64,000 nucleotides of DNA, from the IMG/VR virus record IMGVR_UViG_3300033153_005812, positions 1 through 64,000 of that record. The stretch is one strand, 5' to 3'. This document shows positions 25,705 to 35,024 of the stretch, one piece after another (positions within the stretch are counted from its first letter, which is position 1; the number at the start of each line of letters is the position of its first letter). The position numbers and the translations under genes are program-made. Under the pieces are notes generated by a model, which worked only from the letters and a program-made list of their open reading frames with translations, had not been told where the DNA came from and did no database searches. This DNA is from a virus.

Positions 25705-26648
25705 ATATATTAGTAACAGGTAGTGAAGGTTCTTTGATGCAATTTGTCATTCCTCTGTTGGTTACTAAGAAATACAATGTAACTGGTATAGATATCAATG
25801 AAGGCGGTGGATCAAAAACCAAACGCAATTATGAGTTTATTAACGCAGATTGTAGAGAGATTACAGAACTCGAAGATGTTTTTCATAATAGATTTTTCGA
25901 TTATGTAATTCATAGTGCTGCTACTATTTACGGTGTTGTAGGATTTAATAAATTCGGTGCAGATATAATTTCTAATGATCTTATTTCTACTGCGAATACG
26001 CTACGATGTAGTCTTACACATGAAATAAAAAAGTTCGTCTTCATAAGTTCTTCGATAGTCTATGAGCAAGTACCGAAAAATTATAATAACATAGATCAAT
26101 TTCCAGCTCCGAAAACCTATTATGGTCTTTCAAAATTTGTTGGTGAAAAATTATGTCGAGCATATCGAGAGCAATATAATCTGCCTTATATTATATGGAG
26201 ACCGTTTAATATAATTACTCCATACGAGAAAGCTCAAGCGACACAGGGATTTAGTCATGTCTTTGCAGATTTTATTCAACAAATTGTAATTGATCGCAAA
26301 GAAACTATCGGTATTCTTGGCGATGGTAGACAAGTTAGATGCTTCACTTGGATAAAAGATGTGGCTGAAGCTATTGCAGATTTATCTTTTGGCTCTGAAC
26401 AAGGCGAATTCAATCTTGGGAATGTCGAACCTCTAACTATGACCGATTTGGCTGTATTGATTTATGTGACTGCTCAACGTTTGAACTTGATACCTAAAGA
26501 ACAAGATCTGAAATTCTATCATACACCGCCTATGGTCAACGATGTTAGATATAGAGTACCTTACATGGAAAGAACTGAAAAGGTGTTCAATTGGCGAGCA
26601 AAATTGAAGATCAAAGATTCAATTGAAAAATGTTTGAAGGAAATGTGA
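25701..26648 (+). CDS. NAD-dependent sugar epimerase/dehydratase
   Basis: A 315-residue extended short-chain dehydrogenase. Dinucleotide site MNILVTGSEGSLMQFVIPLL (a variant of GxxGxxG, GSEGSL), catalytic Ser in FISSSIVYEQ, and YYGLSKFVGEKL supplies the Tyr-x3-Lys pair. RPFNIITPYEKAQ and DGRQVRCFTWIKDVAEAI are typical of the GalE/RmlB-like branch. It would interconvert a nucleotide sugar made by or fed into the dehydrogenase. ATGA overlap with that gene. Confidence 0.85.
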   Translation: MNILVTGSEGSLMQFVIPLLVTKKYNVTGIDINEGGGSKTKRNYEFINADCREITELEDVFHNRFFDYVIHSAATIYGVVGFNKFGADIISNDLISTANTLRCSLTHEIKKFVFISSSIVYEQVPKNYNNIDQFPAPKTYYGLSKFVGEKLCRAYREQYNLPYIIWRPFNIITPYEKAQATQGFSHVFADFIQQIVIDRKETIGILGDGRQVRCFTWIKDVAEAIADLSFGSEQGEFNLGNVEPLTMTDLAVLIYVTAQRLNLIPKEQDLKFYHTPPMVNDVRYRVPYMERTEKVFNWRAKLKIKDSIEKCLKEM

Positions 26649-26651
26649 TCG

Positions 26652-27437
26652 ATGGATAATCAAAATCTAATACTCTCATTAAATGAAGCTATATCGTCTT
26701 CAAATATAAGATTAGGAGTTTTAGACTTTAGAAAATTGCAAAGTTTAGTGGGAGCAACCCCAATTCAAATGTCTGTAAAAGTTTTTTGGGGTGAAGATAT
26801 AACTGTAATTTTACCAGAATATATTTCTTGTCGCCTTTTCTTAGATGAATTTTTTGAAAAAGACTTAACAAAGTTTATCATAGAACACTTAAATTCTGGT
26901 ATGACTTTCATCGATGTAGGAGCTCATATCGGTTACTTTTCTTTATTAAGTTCAGTTTTAGTTGGAAATACAGGTCAAGTCCATTCATTCGAGCCTACGA
27001 AAGATGTGTTTCAGATTTTACAAAAGAATTGTTCAAACAAAGAAAATATCACAATGAATAGTGAAGCAGTTTTTTCGAAAGTCGAAAGACTTGTATTGAA
27101 CACCTACGGACTAAAATGGTCGGCGTTCAATTCTTTATTCGTTCCGAGAATATTAGGGATCTTATCAAAAGTGAAGTGTAAAAGAATGGAGGTTCAAACA
27201 ACTACGTTAGATCAATACTGTGATGATAAACATATTCAGCCTGATTTTATTAAAATCGATGCAGAGAAATCGGAATTGAATATTTTAATAGGAGCAGAAA
27301 AAACGCTTAAAAAAGACCATCCGATTATTTCTGTAGAAAGCGGGGATGAAGAAAATGATGCACAGATTATAGACTTTATGCGAGCCTTGAATTATTCATA
27401 TCAAAAGGTCTTAAACAGTAATTTAATTTTCGTTTGA
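26652..27437 (+). CDS. FkbM-family SAM methyltransferase
   Basis: A 261-residue protein. SAM site FIDVGAHIGYFSLLSS (residues ~91-106), acidic motif VHSFEPTKDVFQIL, then VQTTTLDQYC and PDFIKIDAEKSELNILIGAE, which is the FkbM pattern. FkbM enzymes O-methylate sugars and natural products, so this one may methylate the sugar attached to the DNA. It starts three bases after the epimerase stop (GATCGATG). Confidence 0.85.
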   Translation: MDNQNLILSLNEAISSSNIRLGVLDFRKLQSLVGATPIQMSVKVFWGEDITVILPEYISCRLFLDEFFEKDLTKFIIEHLNSGMTFIDVGAHIGYFSLLSSVLVGNTGQVHSFEPTKDVFQILQKNCSNKENITMNSEAVFSKVERLVLNTYGLKWSAFNSLFVPRILGILSKVKCKRMEVQTTTLDQYCDDKHIQPDFIKIDAEKSELNILIGAEKTLKKDHPIISVESGDEENDAQIIDFMRALNYSYQKVLNSNLIFV

Positions 27438-27476
27438 ACTAATATAAGTTCTGCATAAAAATAAGGATTTCTGATT

Positions 27477-28316
27477 ATGAAAATTATTATTCCTACAAAA
27501 TCAAGAACAGATCTTCAATTTACTGCTAATCAACTTATGAGAGCAAATATACCTGATCAATACGAATGCTTTCTGGTAGTTCCTCGAAACGAAAAGGACA
27601 ACTACGCAAAAAATTCTATAAGCGGTTTTCGAACTATCTCTGTAGATTGTGAGGGAATTAACAATGTTCGTCAATATATCATGGAACATTGTAAGGTCGA
27701 AGATAATAAGATACTAATGATAGATGATGATTTGAGATTCTTTTATCGACCTTGCATAGAAGATGTTTCATTGTTCCAAGCTACTGGGGATCAAGTACTT
27801 GAAATGATTCAATGGTTAGAAAGCCAACTTGATAAATTCGCTCATTGTAGTATCCCTGCTCGGACACAAAATTTTCAATTGACCCGTCGTATAGAACGAG
27901 CAGAAAGTTTCGAACTACAAACAGTTCGCCCTTATCGCCTTTACGGTTTTCGCCAAGACATAGTGTTAGGAGAAGAGTTAGATTTTCATGCTGGATTGCG
28001 AATAAATACGATGGATGATTTCCACATGACTCTTAACCTTTTAGAACTCGGTTATCCTAACATCATATCTTGTAGATGGGCACACGATCAATGCACTTCT
28101 AATTCTCGTGGTGGGTGTTCTACTTATCGTGATTTGGAATTATTAAGAGTGTGTGCTTTGAATCTTAAAGAAAACCATCCTCAAGTTGTTAAGATTGTGC
28201 ACAAAGAAACAAGCTCTTCTTGGGGAGGGACACCTAATAATCCAGTAACAAGAACAGACGTTAGAATACAATGGCAAAAGGCTTTAGGAATAAGAGCAAC
28301 TGAGAGCAAACTATAA
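27477..28316 (+). CDS. TET-associated-type DNA glycosyltransferase
   Basis: A 279-residue GT-A-like protein. MKIIIPTKSRTDLQFTANQL opens the Rossmann-like half, and DDD at 83-85 (ILMIDDDLRFFY) is the metal-sugar-nucleotide site. The C-terminal signature RGGCSTYRDLELLRVCAL, with KENHPQVVKIVHKE and RTDVRIQWQKAL, matches what I know of the TET-associated glycosyltransferase family, which glycosylates 5-hydroxymethylcytosine in phage DNA. No TET/JBP dioxygenase is in the window; the hydroxymethyl group could instead come from the enzyme at 22812. Element copy D follows the stop. Confidence 0.8.
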   Translation: MKIIIPTKSRTDLQFTANQLMRANIPDQYECFLVVPRNEKDNYAKNSISGFRTISVDCEGINNVRQYIMEHCKVEDNKILMIDDDLRFFYRPCIEDVSLFQATGDQVLEMIQWLESQLDKFAHCSIPARTQNFQLTRRIERAESFELQTVRPYRLYGFRQDIVLGEELDFHAGLRINTMDDFHMTLNLLELGYPNIISCRWAHDQCTSNSRGGCSTYRDLELLRVCALNLKENHPQVVKIVHKETSSSWGGTPNNPVTRTDVRIQWQKALGIRATESKL

Positions 28317-28338
28317 CACTCACCTATAGGGTCGGCCT

Positions 28339-28382
28339 ACTCCCGCAGAGGCTCTGAGCGATCGCTGGGGAAGCCGATATTA
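28339..28382 (-). repeat. Dispersed GC-rich element, copy D (inverted)
   Basis: Reverse complement of the element core, including the AGCGATCGCT palindrome. Sits between the two glycosyltransferase-like genes; the ATG of the next gene is 12 bases downstream. Confidence 0.9.
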
Positions 28383-28393
28383 GGCTGTAAACT

Positions 28394-29317
28394 ATGCTTT
28401 ACATACTAATCTCAAAAATCGAGCTTAGAACCTTCAAAATTTGGGCAGGACACTTAACTGCTATCAGAGAGGTTTTAGACATAAATGGAAGTCGTTATCG
28501 ACAAATAGATATACTCCATGCAAAGCAAAAGACATTCAAAACAAACGATATTATCATCAATATTGGAAATCACCAATACGCTGGTTCTCAATTCTTAAAT
28601 GAATTAGCCGAGAGTGTTTCAAAAGCAGGTAGAACAGTTTTCTTTATGGATGATTACACGGCTCCTCCAGCAACACAATTACGTAAAGCTCTCACTAAAA
28701 GTTCTAATCTTTTAGTGACAAACATCAAAGATTTGAGCATCTTAACGCAACGAAAATCTCTTCAGCATTTTGAACCTGTCTATGTAAATCTAAACAAAGC
28801 TTCTTTCAAAAAACTCCCTCTCAAAGCTCCACAAGTTCCTGGCAGCTTTATTTATTGGGGTTCTTGTCGACGAGGAAGAGAACAAAGTTTCTATCGTTAT
28901 TTCAAACCAAATCTTTATCCGCTTTATATTTCTTCGAGTGATAGGGGGCACAATAAGTATTGTAATTTATACATAAATTATAGACCGTTAGAAAAAATGC
29001 TGCTACCTGAGGACTTACAAAAATATGGATTCACAGTAAATATTCGTGATAAGAAGCAACCAAAGATGGCTCCAGCAAATAGATTTTATGAAGCTATAGG
29101 TGCTGGACTTCCAATTTTCTTTGACCATGAATGTATTCCACGAATTGAAACTCCACTCTGCGTAAAAGACTATATTGTTTCTGAAGCAGAACAACTGCTT
29201 GAAAAAGATCTGCAAAGAACACAAGTAGAACAACGGAAGCTCTGGGGGCAACGTAATTATCGAATAGAGTTAGTGAATGAATTAACCGAAATATTTTTTA
29301 AGCATGGTATTTCATAA
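28394..29317 (+). CDS. GT-B-like glycosyltransferase (putative)
   Basis: A 307-residue protein. The C-terminal half has GSFIYWGSCRRGREQSFYRY, then PANRFYEAIGAGLPIFFDHE, which is the typical donor-site shape of GT-B glycosyltransferases (E..A.G.P). The N-terminal half is alpha/beta (FKTNDIIINIGNHQY; RTVFFMDDYTAPP). It could add a second sugar to the first, or modify DNA directly. No clear RBS is visible after element D. GT-B is the best reading; family is not certain. Confidence 0.6.
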   Translation: MLYILISKIELRTFKIWAGHLTAIREVLDINGSRYRQIDILHAKQKTFKTNDIIINIGNHQYAGSQFLNELAESVSKAGRTVFFMDDYTAPPATQLRKALTKSSNLLVTNIKDLSILTQRKSLQHFEPVYVNLNKASFKKLPLKAPQVPGSFIYWGSCRRGREQSFYRYFKPNLYPLYISSSDRGHNKYCNLYINYRPLEKMLLPEDLQKYGFTVNIRDKKQPKMAPANRFYEAIGAGLPIFFDHECIPRIETPLCVKDYIVSEAEQLLEKDLQRTQVEQRKLWGQRNYRIELVNELTEIFFKHGIS

Positions 29318-29853
29318 TGAATTATGGACTCAACTATTTTGAACACACATTACGCAAAATGAGCATGACAGCAGAAGATATTTGTCAACGAAGATGGAAA
29401 TTTATAACTCCTACGAAAGCAATACGAATTTTAGACTATGGTTGTGGAGTAGGTTGGTTCCGTGCTTTCAAACCAGATAAGAACCTCATTGTAGATACTT
29501 ACGATGTAGGGAATTACCCTCAAACGGGTATAAATGAAATGGAATATGATCTTATTTGTTTTTGGGACTCTTTAGAGCATATTCCAAATTTAGATGAAAT
29601 AAATTGGCTATTAACAAGAACCGAATTTGTTGCCATTTCAATCCCTATATTTCTTGGTGATATGCAGCAAGAAGAATTTAGAAAATGGAAGCATTATCGC
29701 CCAAATGAACACTTACATTATTTCACACTACAGACATTAGCGAATTTCTTTGAAGAACGTGGGTTTGAAATGTTCGAGAAAAATCAAAACGAATGTCCTC
29801 CACGAGAAGATGTTTGGTCAATTTTGTATAGGAGAAAACGTAATGCAAGTTAG
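29317..29853 (+). CDS. Class I SAM-dependent methyltransferase
   Basis: A 178-residue protein. SAM motif IRILDYGCGVGWFRAFKP; acidic residue in VDTYDVGN; FWDSLEHIPNLDEINWLL is the UbiG/Methyltransf_11-like motif II. The start overlaps the preceding stop (ATAATG). Last gene of the sugar cluster, overlapping the reductase by 11 bases. Substrate unknown, likely a sugar or modified base precursor. Confidence 0.8.
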   Translation: MNYGLNYFEHTLRKMSMTAEDICQRRWKFITPTKAIRILDYGCGVGWFRAFKPDKNLIVDTYDVGNYPQTGINEMEYDLICFWDSLEHIPNLDEINWLLTRTEFVAISIPIFLGDMQQEEFRKWKHYRPNEHLHYFTLQTLANFFEERGFEMFEKNQNECPPREDVWSILYRRKRNAS

Positions 29854-32209
29854 AAAACGTGACGGACGAATTGTTGACTTCGACTCATATCGTATTCTCA
29901 AAGCTATGAAAGGAGCTTTTACTGAACTTAACATCGATATTCTTTCAGGTGGAAAAATAGATGCTCTAACTGCAAAAGTGATTGACTTTCTTCCAAGTGT
30001 GAAAATCATAGATATTGAAGTGATTCAAAACACTGTAGAGAAGATCTTAATGGAAGAAGGATATTACGAAGTTGCAAAAGCATATATTCTTTATCGTCAA
30101 CAAAGAACCTCGCTTCGAGAGATAGAACCAGATCCAAATGCTATTTCAGATTACATTCATGCCGCGAAATACGCTCGTTACATCCCAAGTAAAAAGCGAA
30201 GAGAGACTTATCACGAAACCATTAAAAGAGTCGAAATAATGCACAAGAAAAAGTATCCTCATCTCACAGCAGAAATTGGAGATGCTTTTCAATTTGTTCA
30301 TGATAAATTTGTCCTCCCGTCTATGCGGAGTATGCAATTTGGAGGCAAAGCTATCGAGAGACGAAATGCTCGGATGTATAATTGTAGTTTCACTCTCGTA
30401 GATCGGCCTCGTGTTTTTGGCGATATGATGTACTTGCTTCTTTGTGGATGTGGAGTAGGATTCAGTGTTCAAAAGCGACATGTCGCAAGACTTCCATTAC
30501 TCAAAGTAATAGATTTCAACTTAACTTATTTTCATGATGTTAAAGATTCAATCGAAGGATGGGCAGATGCGGTGAACGCTCTAATAGATTCTTTTCTACG
30601 AGGGTATCATATAGAATTTAATTTTGAAGCAATACGTCCACCCGGAAGTATTCTTAATAGTGGTGGAAAAGCTCCTGGGCATGTTTCGTTAAAAGAATCT
30701 CTCGAAGCTACAAGACAGATTTTGCTTTTAGCTCAAGGGAGAAAATTGAAGCCAATAGAATGTCACGATATTATCTGTCATCTGAGTAAAGCAGTTCTTG
30801 CAGGCGGAATTCGACGAAGCAGTTTAATTTCATTGTTCTCTGCAGATGATGACGATATGTTGTACTGTAAAGATAGAGCTAATTTTGATTTTCAACTTAA
30901 GAATCCACAGCGAGCTTTAGCGAATAACAGTGTTGTCTTAGACAGAGAGAATTACACCTTTGCAGATTTCGCAAGAATTCTACATTTGAATAAAGTAAAT
31001 CATGGTGATCCAGGCTTTGTATTCTTAGAAGATTTCGATACTGGTGTTAATCCTTGCGGGGAGATTGGCATCGACCCTGTCTTAAAAGTAGCTATGAGAG
31101 ATACCTATGACGATGTATGGTCGAAGAAAAATAAAGATTCGGCTCTCGTAAATCAATGCAAGACAGGTTTTGGATTTTGCAACCTTGTAGAAGTCAACGC
31201 TGCAAAGTGTCGAACTTACGAACAATTTTTAGAGGCTTGTAAAGCTGCGAGTTTCATCGCTACTTTGCAAGCGGGTTATACGGACTTTCCTTATCTCGGA
31301 GAAGTAACTGAAAAAATCGTACAACGGGATGCTCTTATCGGTGTAAGTATAACAGGGATGATGGACAATTCTTGGATCTTTGATGAGGGTTATTTAGAAG
31401 GAGGAGCTGAAATAGTAAAAGCTACGAATGCGAAGACAGCAAAATCGATTGGAATCAATCCTGCGAAACGATGCACTTGTATAAAACCAAGTGGAACAGC
31501 GAGCTTAGAACTCGGATGCGTAGGGAGCGGAATCCATCCCCATCATTCAAAGCGATACTTTCGGAGGATTACTGCAAATCCTTTGGAGCCAGTCGTACAG
31601 TATTTCAGAAAAGCTAATCCCCAGATGGTCGAGACAAAACCAAACGGAGATCTCTGTATAACGTTCCCGGTTAAAACAGATGGTCTAACTGTGAATAATA
31701 TATCAGCAAGAGAATTTCTTGATAAGGTCTTTCGCACTTATAAAGGCTGGATTCTTACTGGTCACAGACAAGGTCAAACGCACAATGTAAGTTGTACTCT
31801 TGTTGTTGACGATCAAGAATGGGAAGAAGCTTTTGATTATATTTGGAATCACAGAGATAAAATCAGTTCGATGACTTTTTTACCAAAACAAAGCGATAAA
31901 CAAATTCCGTTCTGCCCCAGAGAATCAGTTACGACAGTCAAAGATATCGCTCACTTCGATTCTTTAGTAAAAGGCTATAAACCTGTAGACTATTCTAAAA
32001 TGATCGAAGAAGAAGATGTGACTGTGAAAGACGCCGCCTGTAGTGGTATGGTTTGCGATTTAGGTCTCGATTTTTGTAGTGGAATTGGCCTACGCGTCTT
32101 TCAAAATGAATTTGATTCTCGTATAAAGACCTTCACATATCGAGGTTTGACATTTGAACTATATGAACAAAGAAACGGATATTTTATTGCTAAGCGAATT
32201 ATGGAGTGA
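29843..32209 (+). CDS. nrdJ: Adenosylcobalamin-dependent (class II) ribonucleotide reductase
   Basis: A 788-residue protein. The N-terminal ATP-cone (VRKRDGRIVDFDSYRILKAM) is followed by the catalytic barrel: NCSFTLVDRPRVFGDMMYLL, CGCGVGFSVQKRHV, GGIRRSSLISLFSADDDDM, VNPCGEIGIDP (active-site NPCGE) and ISITGMMDNSW-like SITGMMD. CGVGFSVQ marks class II enzymes, which use vitamin B12 and work with or without oxygen. The C-terminus ends GYFIAKRIME, without the usual Cys-rich ribbon; that ribbon may be the separate protein at 9768. AGGAG precedes the ATG. Supplies dNTP precursors. Confidence 0.9.
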   Translation: MQVRKRDGRIVDFDSYRILKAMKGAFTELNIDILSGGKIDALTAKVIDFLPSVKIIDIEVIQNTVEKILMEEGYYEVAKAYILYRQQRTSLREIEPDPNAISDYIHAAKYARYIPSKKRRETYHETIKRVEIMHKKKYPHLTAEIGDAFQFVHDKFVLPSMRSMQFGGKAIERRNARMYNCSFTLVDRPRVFGDMMYLLLCGCGVGFSVQKRHVARLPLLKVIDFNLTYFHDVKDSIEGWADAVNALIDSFLRGYHIEFNFEAIRPPGSILNSGGKAPGHVSLKESLEATRQILLLAQGRKLKPIECHDIICHLSKAVLAGGIRRSSLISLFSADDDDMLYCKDRANFDFQLKNPQRALANNSVVLDRENYTFADFARILHLNKVNHGDPGFVFLEDFDTGVNPCGEIGIDPVLKVAMRDTYDDVWSKKNKDSALVNQCKTGFGFCNLVEVNAAKCRTYEQFLEACKAASFIATLQAGYTDFPYLGEVTEKIVQRDALIGVSITGMMDNSWIFDEGYLEGGAEIVKATNAKTAKSIGINPAKRCTCIKPSGTASLELGCVGSGIHPHHSKRYFRRITANPLEPVVQYFRKANPQMVETKPNGDLCITFPVKTDGLTVNNISAREFLDKVFRTYKGWILTGHRQGQTHNVSCTLVVDDQEWEEAFDYIWNHRDKISSMTFLPKQSDKQIPFCPRESVTTVKDIAHFDSLVKGYKPVDYSKMIEEEDVTVKDAACSGMVCDLGLDFCSGIGLRVFQNEFDSRIKTFTYRGLTFELYEQRNGYFIAKRIME

Positions 32210-32211
32210 AG

Positions 32212-33837
32212 ATGAAACTTAATCAAGTGATTTATGGTGATAATAGAGAGAAGCTCAAAGAGTACCCCGATAATTTCTTTGATGGAATTATCACTGATCC
32301 TCCTTACGGTATGGGGTTTATGGGGAAGACATGGGATACTTTTAATTCTCAGATAATTCAAGAATCAAAAGAAAACTATGATAATACGCCGTCCAAAAAT
32401 CTACAAGGAATAGGACCAGATGGAAAAGTTAGACGAATAAATAAGCCAAGAGGTTCTATCGCAGAAGTAGCTGGTTCTTATGATTTATCAGTTAATGGAC
32501 AGATTCGGTTTCAACAATGGTTTTACGGAATAGCTGTTGAGATGTTAAGAGTGGCTAAACCCGGAAGTTTCTTATTTTGTTTTGGTGGAACACGAACTTA
32601 TCACAGAGTTGCTTGTGCAATAGAAGATGCCGGATGGATTATCAGAGATCAAATAATGTGGCTCCATGGAATGGGTTTTCCAAAATCTACAGATATAAGT
32701 AAAGCTATTGATAAAGAAGCTGGAGCAGAACGAAAAGTTATTGGTGAATATAAAGTTGGTGGAAATGCTTTGACTCCTCTTAATGAAAAAGGAGGGATGA
32801 CTTTTTCAACAGGAGCAAAAAATAGTCCTTCTGGTTATCTGCCAACAACTGTGCCAGCAACGAATGACGCAAAACGATGGGACGGATATGGAACAGGATT
32901 AAAACCAGCATGGGAACCGATTATCGTTGCGATGAAGCCGTTAGAAAAAGGATTAACGTATGCACAAAACGCTAAGAAGTGGGGTGTTGCTGGATTGAAT
33001 ATTGATGGTGGCCGGGTTGGAACGAATCCAGGTTATAAATACAACGCAGATAAAAACGGTGTAACTTTTCATGGACAACAAGGAGAAAGGATAAAACAAA
33101 CAGCAGAGAAAAAAGGTCAACAATTTATTGAGAGCACAAAAGGTCGTTGGCCAGCGAACGTAATTCTAAGTCATTCACCAAATTGTGTTTGTATCGGTGA
33201 AAAAGAAATTGGAGATGGGAATAGCAAAACACGCATAGTAAAAGATGCAAAATCTTCTTGGGCTAATAGTTGTCAAGATATAAATGTAATAGCTTACGGA
33301 AAAGAAACTATAGAAATTTGGGCTTGTGTGCCTAATTGCCCTATACGGATTATGGATAATCAAAGTGGACAAGCTGGTGGAGGTAGTCATAAATATCATA
33401 AAGAAACCTCCAGCAAAACTTGTCATACAAACAATGTAAGAAAAGATAGCTTTATAGGACAAGAAATTGGTATAGGTGATTCAGGTGGAGCGTCGCGATT
33501 CTTTTATTGTGCGAAAGCAAGTAAAGCGGAGAAGGAAGAAGGTTTGATGGGATTTATTGAATGTGCGAAGTGTGAAAGATTCGAGTCTAAAACACATACA
33601 AGAAAAGGTGTCAAAGAAAAGTGTTATCGTAATAATCATCCAACCGTAAAACCCCTCGCTCTTATAAAATATCTTTGTACTCTATTAAACATGCCGAATA
33701 GAGATCAAGTTATCCTTGATCCATTTTGTGGGAGTGGTACGACGCTCGTAGCTTGTAAAAATCTTGGTATAAATTATGTCGGTATTGAACAAGATATGAA
33801 TTTTTGTTTAATAGCGACAGCCAGAACCGGAGACTAA
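32212..33837 (+). CDS. Amino (N6A or N4C) DNA methyltransferase
   Basis: A 541-residue beta-class layout: motif IV first (DGIITDPPYGMGFMGKTWD, DPPY type) and SAM-binding motif I last (VILDPFCGSGTTLVACKNLG, then NYVGIEQD). A large central insert includes a Cys-rich stretch (NCVCIG; CVPNC; CAKCE). No restriction partner is adjacent, so a solitary phage methyltransferase for protection is likely. DPPY leaves N6-adenine or N4-cytosine open. The ATG is six bases past GGAG; GTG at 32206 is an alternative. Confidence 0.85.
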   Translation: MKLNQVIYGDNREKLKEYPDNFFDGIITDPPYGMGFMGKTWDTFNSQIIQESKENYDNTPSKNLQGIGPDGKVRRINKPRGSIAEVAGSYDLSVNGQIRFQQWFYGIAVEMLRVAKPGSFLFCFGGTRTYHRVACAIEDAGWIIRDQIMWLHGMGFPKSTDISKAIDKEAGAERKVIGEYKVGGNALTPLNEKGGMTFSTGAKNSPSGYLPTTVPATNDAKRWDGYGTGLKPAWEPIIVAMKPLEKGLTYAQNAKKWGVAGLNIDGGRVGTNPGYKYNADKNGVTFHGQQGERIKQTAEKKGQQFIESTKGRWPANVILSHSPNCVCIGEKEIGDGNSKTRIVKDAKSSWANSCQDINVIAYGKETIEIWACVPNCPIRIMDNQSGQAGGGSHKYHKETSSKTCHTNNVRKDSFIGQEIGIGDSGGASRFFYCAKASKAEKEEGLMGFIECAKCERFESKTHTRKGVKEKCYRNNHPTVKPLALIKYLCTLLNMPNRDQVILDPFCGSGTTLVACKNLGINYVGIEQDMNFCLIATARTGD

Positions 33838-33838
33838 A

Positions 33839-34744
33839 ATGAAGATCCTCGTAGATGCTTTTCTTATCATACATCGAGCTAAATACAAGTTAGATTTTCT
33901 CGAGAATACAGCCGGTCGAAAAACAGGAATGGAATACGGTTTTATCAAACTTTGTGAAGCTCTTGAACGAGAATTTGCAGGTGGAGATATAGTTTTGTGC
34001 TGGGAAGGTAAGAACAATTTTCGCAAGGAGCTTTATCCAGACTATAAGGGAAATCGTAAACCAAGTACGAATCCTCTTGCAAAACTCGACTGGGATCGCG
34101 TCGCCGATCTTAAAAACTTTTTAAGACAACCTTATATCAACGCAGAAGCTGAAGGCTACGAAGCAGACGATACGATAGCCAGTCTTGTAGATCACTACAA
34201 AGATCAAGAAGAGGTTATAATTTGGTCGAATGATAAAGATCTACTTCAACTTGTTAGAAAAGGTGTAACGGTTTGGAGAAGTTTTCAAGAGTTGCATAAG
34301 AAGTATAAGTGGACACCGAGGACAATTGAAGAAAAGTATGATGGATTATTTCCAAATGAGCTTCCAATTTATTTTGCTTTTGCTGGCGACAAGGTTGACA
34401 ATATTCCTGGTGTTCCAAAGATAAGAAAACCTGTTTTAATAAATGCAATTATCAACGCTCGTCGATTGATAAAGCCTGGATCGTTTATTTTCAAAGGGTG
34501 CTTGATTCAAGATATTTTGAATTACGAACTTTGGTCTGGGCCTGAATTATTAAGGTTAGAAAATTTTATTGAAGCTGGTCATTATCAAAGAAATATGGAG
34601 TTAGTAGTTCTAAGAAGACCAGACGTCATTATACAAGAACCAATAAAGAATGAAGAAATAATAAGAGAGTGGCTTGAAGAGTTAGAGCTTAGAAGTTTGA
34701 AAATGTCTGAAGAAACAGGAGTGTTAGATAATGCAGAATTCTAA
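33839..34744 (+). CDS. FEN-like 5'-3' exonuclease
   Basis: A 301-residue protein with the metal-site pattern of 5' nucleases: LVDAFLIIHRAKYK, RKELYPDYKGNRKP, EAEGYEADDTIASLVDHY, IIWSNDKDLLQLVRKG, FAGDKVDNIPGVPKI (H3TH region). It supplies the 5' nuclease that the polymerase at 18754 lacks, for RNA primer removal. Starts one base after the methyltransferase stop. Overlaps the next gene by 14 bases. Confidence 0.9.
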   Translation: MKILVDAFLIIHRAKYKLDFLENTAGRKTGMEYGFIKLCEALEREFAGGDIVLCWEGKNNFRKELYPDYKGNRKPSTNPLAKLDWDRVADLKNFLRQPYINAEAEGYEADDTIASLVDHYKDQEEVIIWSNDKDLLQLVRKGVTVWRSFQELHKKYKWTPRTIEEKYDGLFPNELPIYFAFAGDKVDNIPGVPKIRKPVLINAIINARRLIKPGSFIFKGCLIQDILNYELWSGPELLRLENFIEAGHYQRNMELVVLRRPDVIIQEPIKNEEIIREWLEELELRSLKMSEETGVLDNAEF

Positions 34745-34955
34745 GATGTCAAATCCAGAAGAAAATGATCTGTCAAAATTACTGAAGCTCAGAAGAAAAA
34801 CTAATAAGAATTTTCTTATGTTATTAAACGAATTACAGACCTCTATAGAATCTCTTCGAATCATGGTGAAGTATATGCAATTTGATTTAGAAGCTACGAG
34901 GCGAGAAAACATGGTTCTCAAAGAACAATTACGACAATATGAGGAAGGTGGTTAA
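34731..34955 (+). CDS. Coiled-coil small protein, 74 aa
   Basis: Helical: LLKLRRKTNKNFLMLLNELQ, then heptad-rich DLEATRRENMVLKEQLRQ. Starts inside the exonuclease gene. Last gene before the control region at 34956-35231. No family recognised. Confidence 0.55.
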   Translation: MQNSKMSNPEENDLSKLLKLRRKTNKNFLMLLNELQTSIESLRIMVKYMQFDLEATRRENMVLKEQLRQYEEGG

Positions 34956-34971
34956 AATAAAGTAGAATTCG

Positions 34972-34985
34972 TTATTTTAGAATAA
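34972..34985. promoter_or_regulatory. Near-palindrome, possible operator
   Basis: TTATTTTAGAATAA is nearly its own reverse complement. On the minus strand it reads TTATTCTAAAATAA, like the spacer sequence of P1 and P3. It lies 40 bases upstream of P3. Confidence 0.4.
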
Positions 34986-35024
34986 ATAAGCTGGTTATTA
35001 TAGGTTATAAAAAATGGATTTTAT

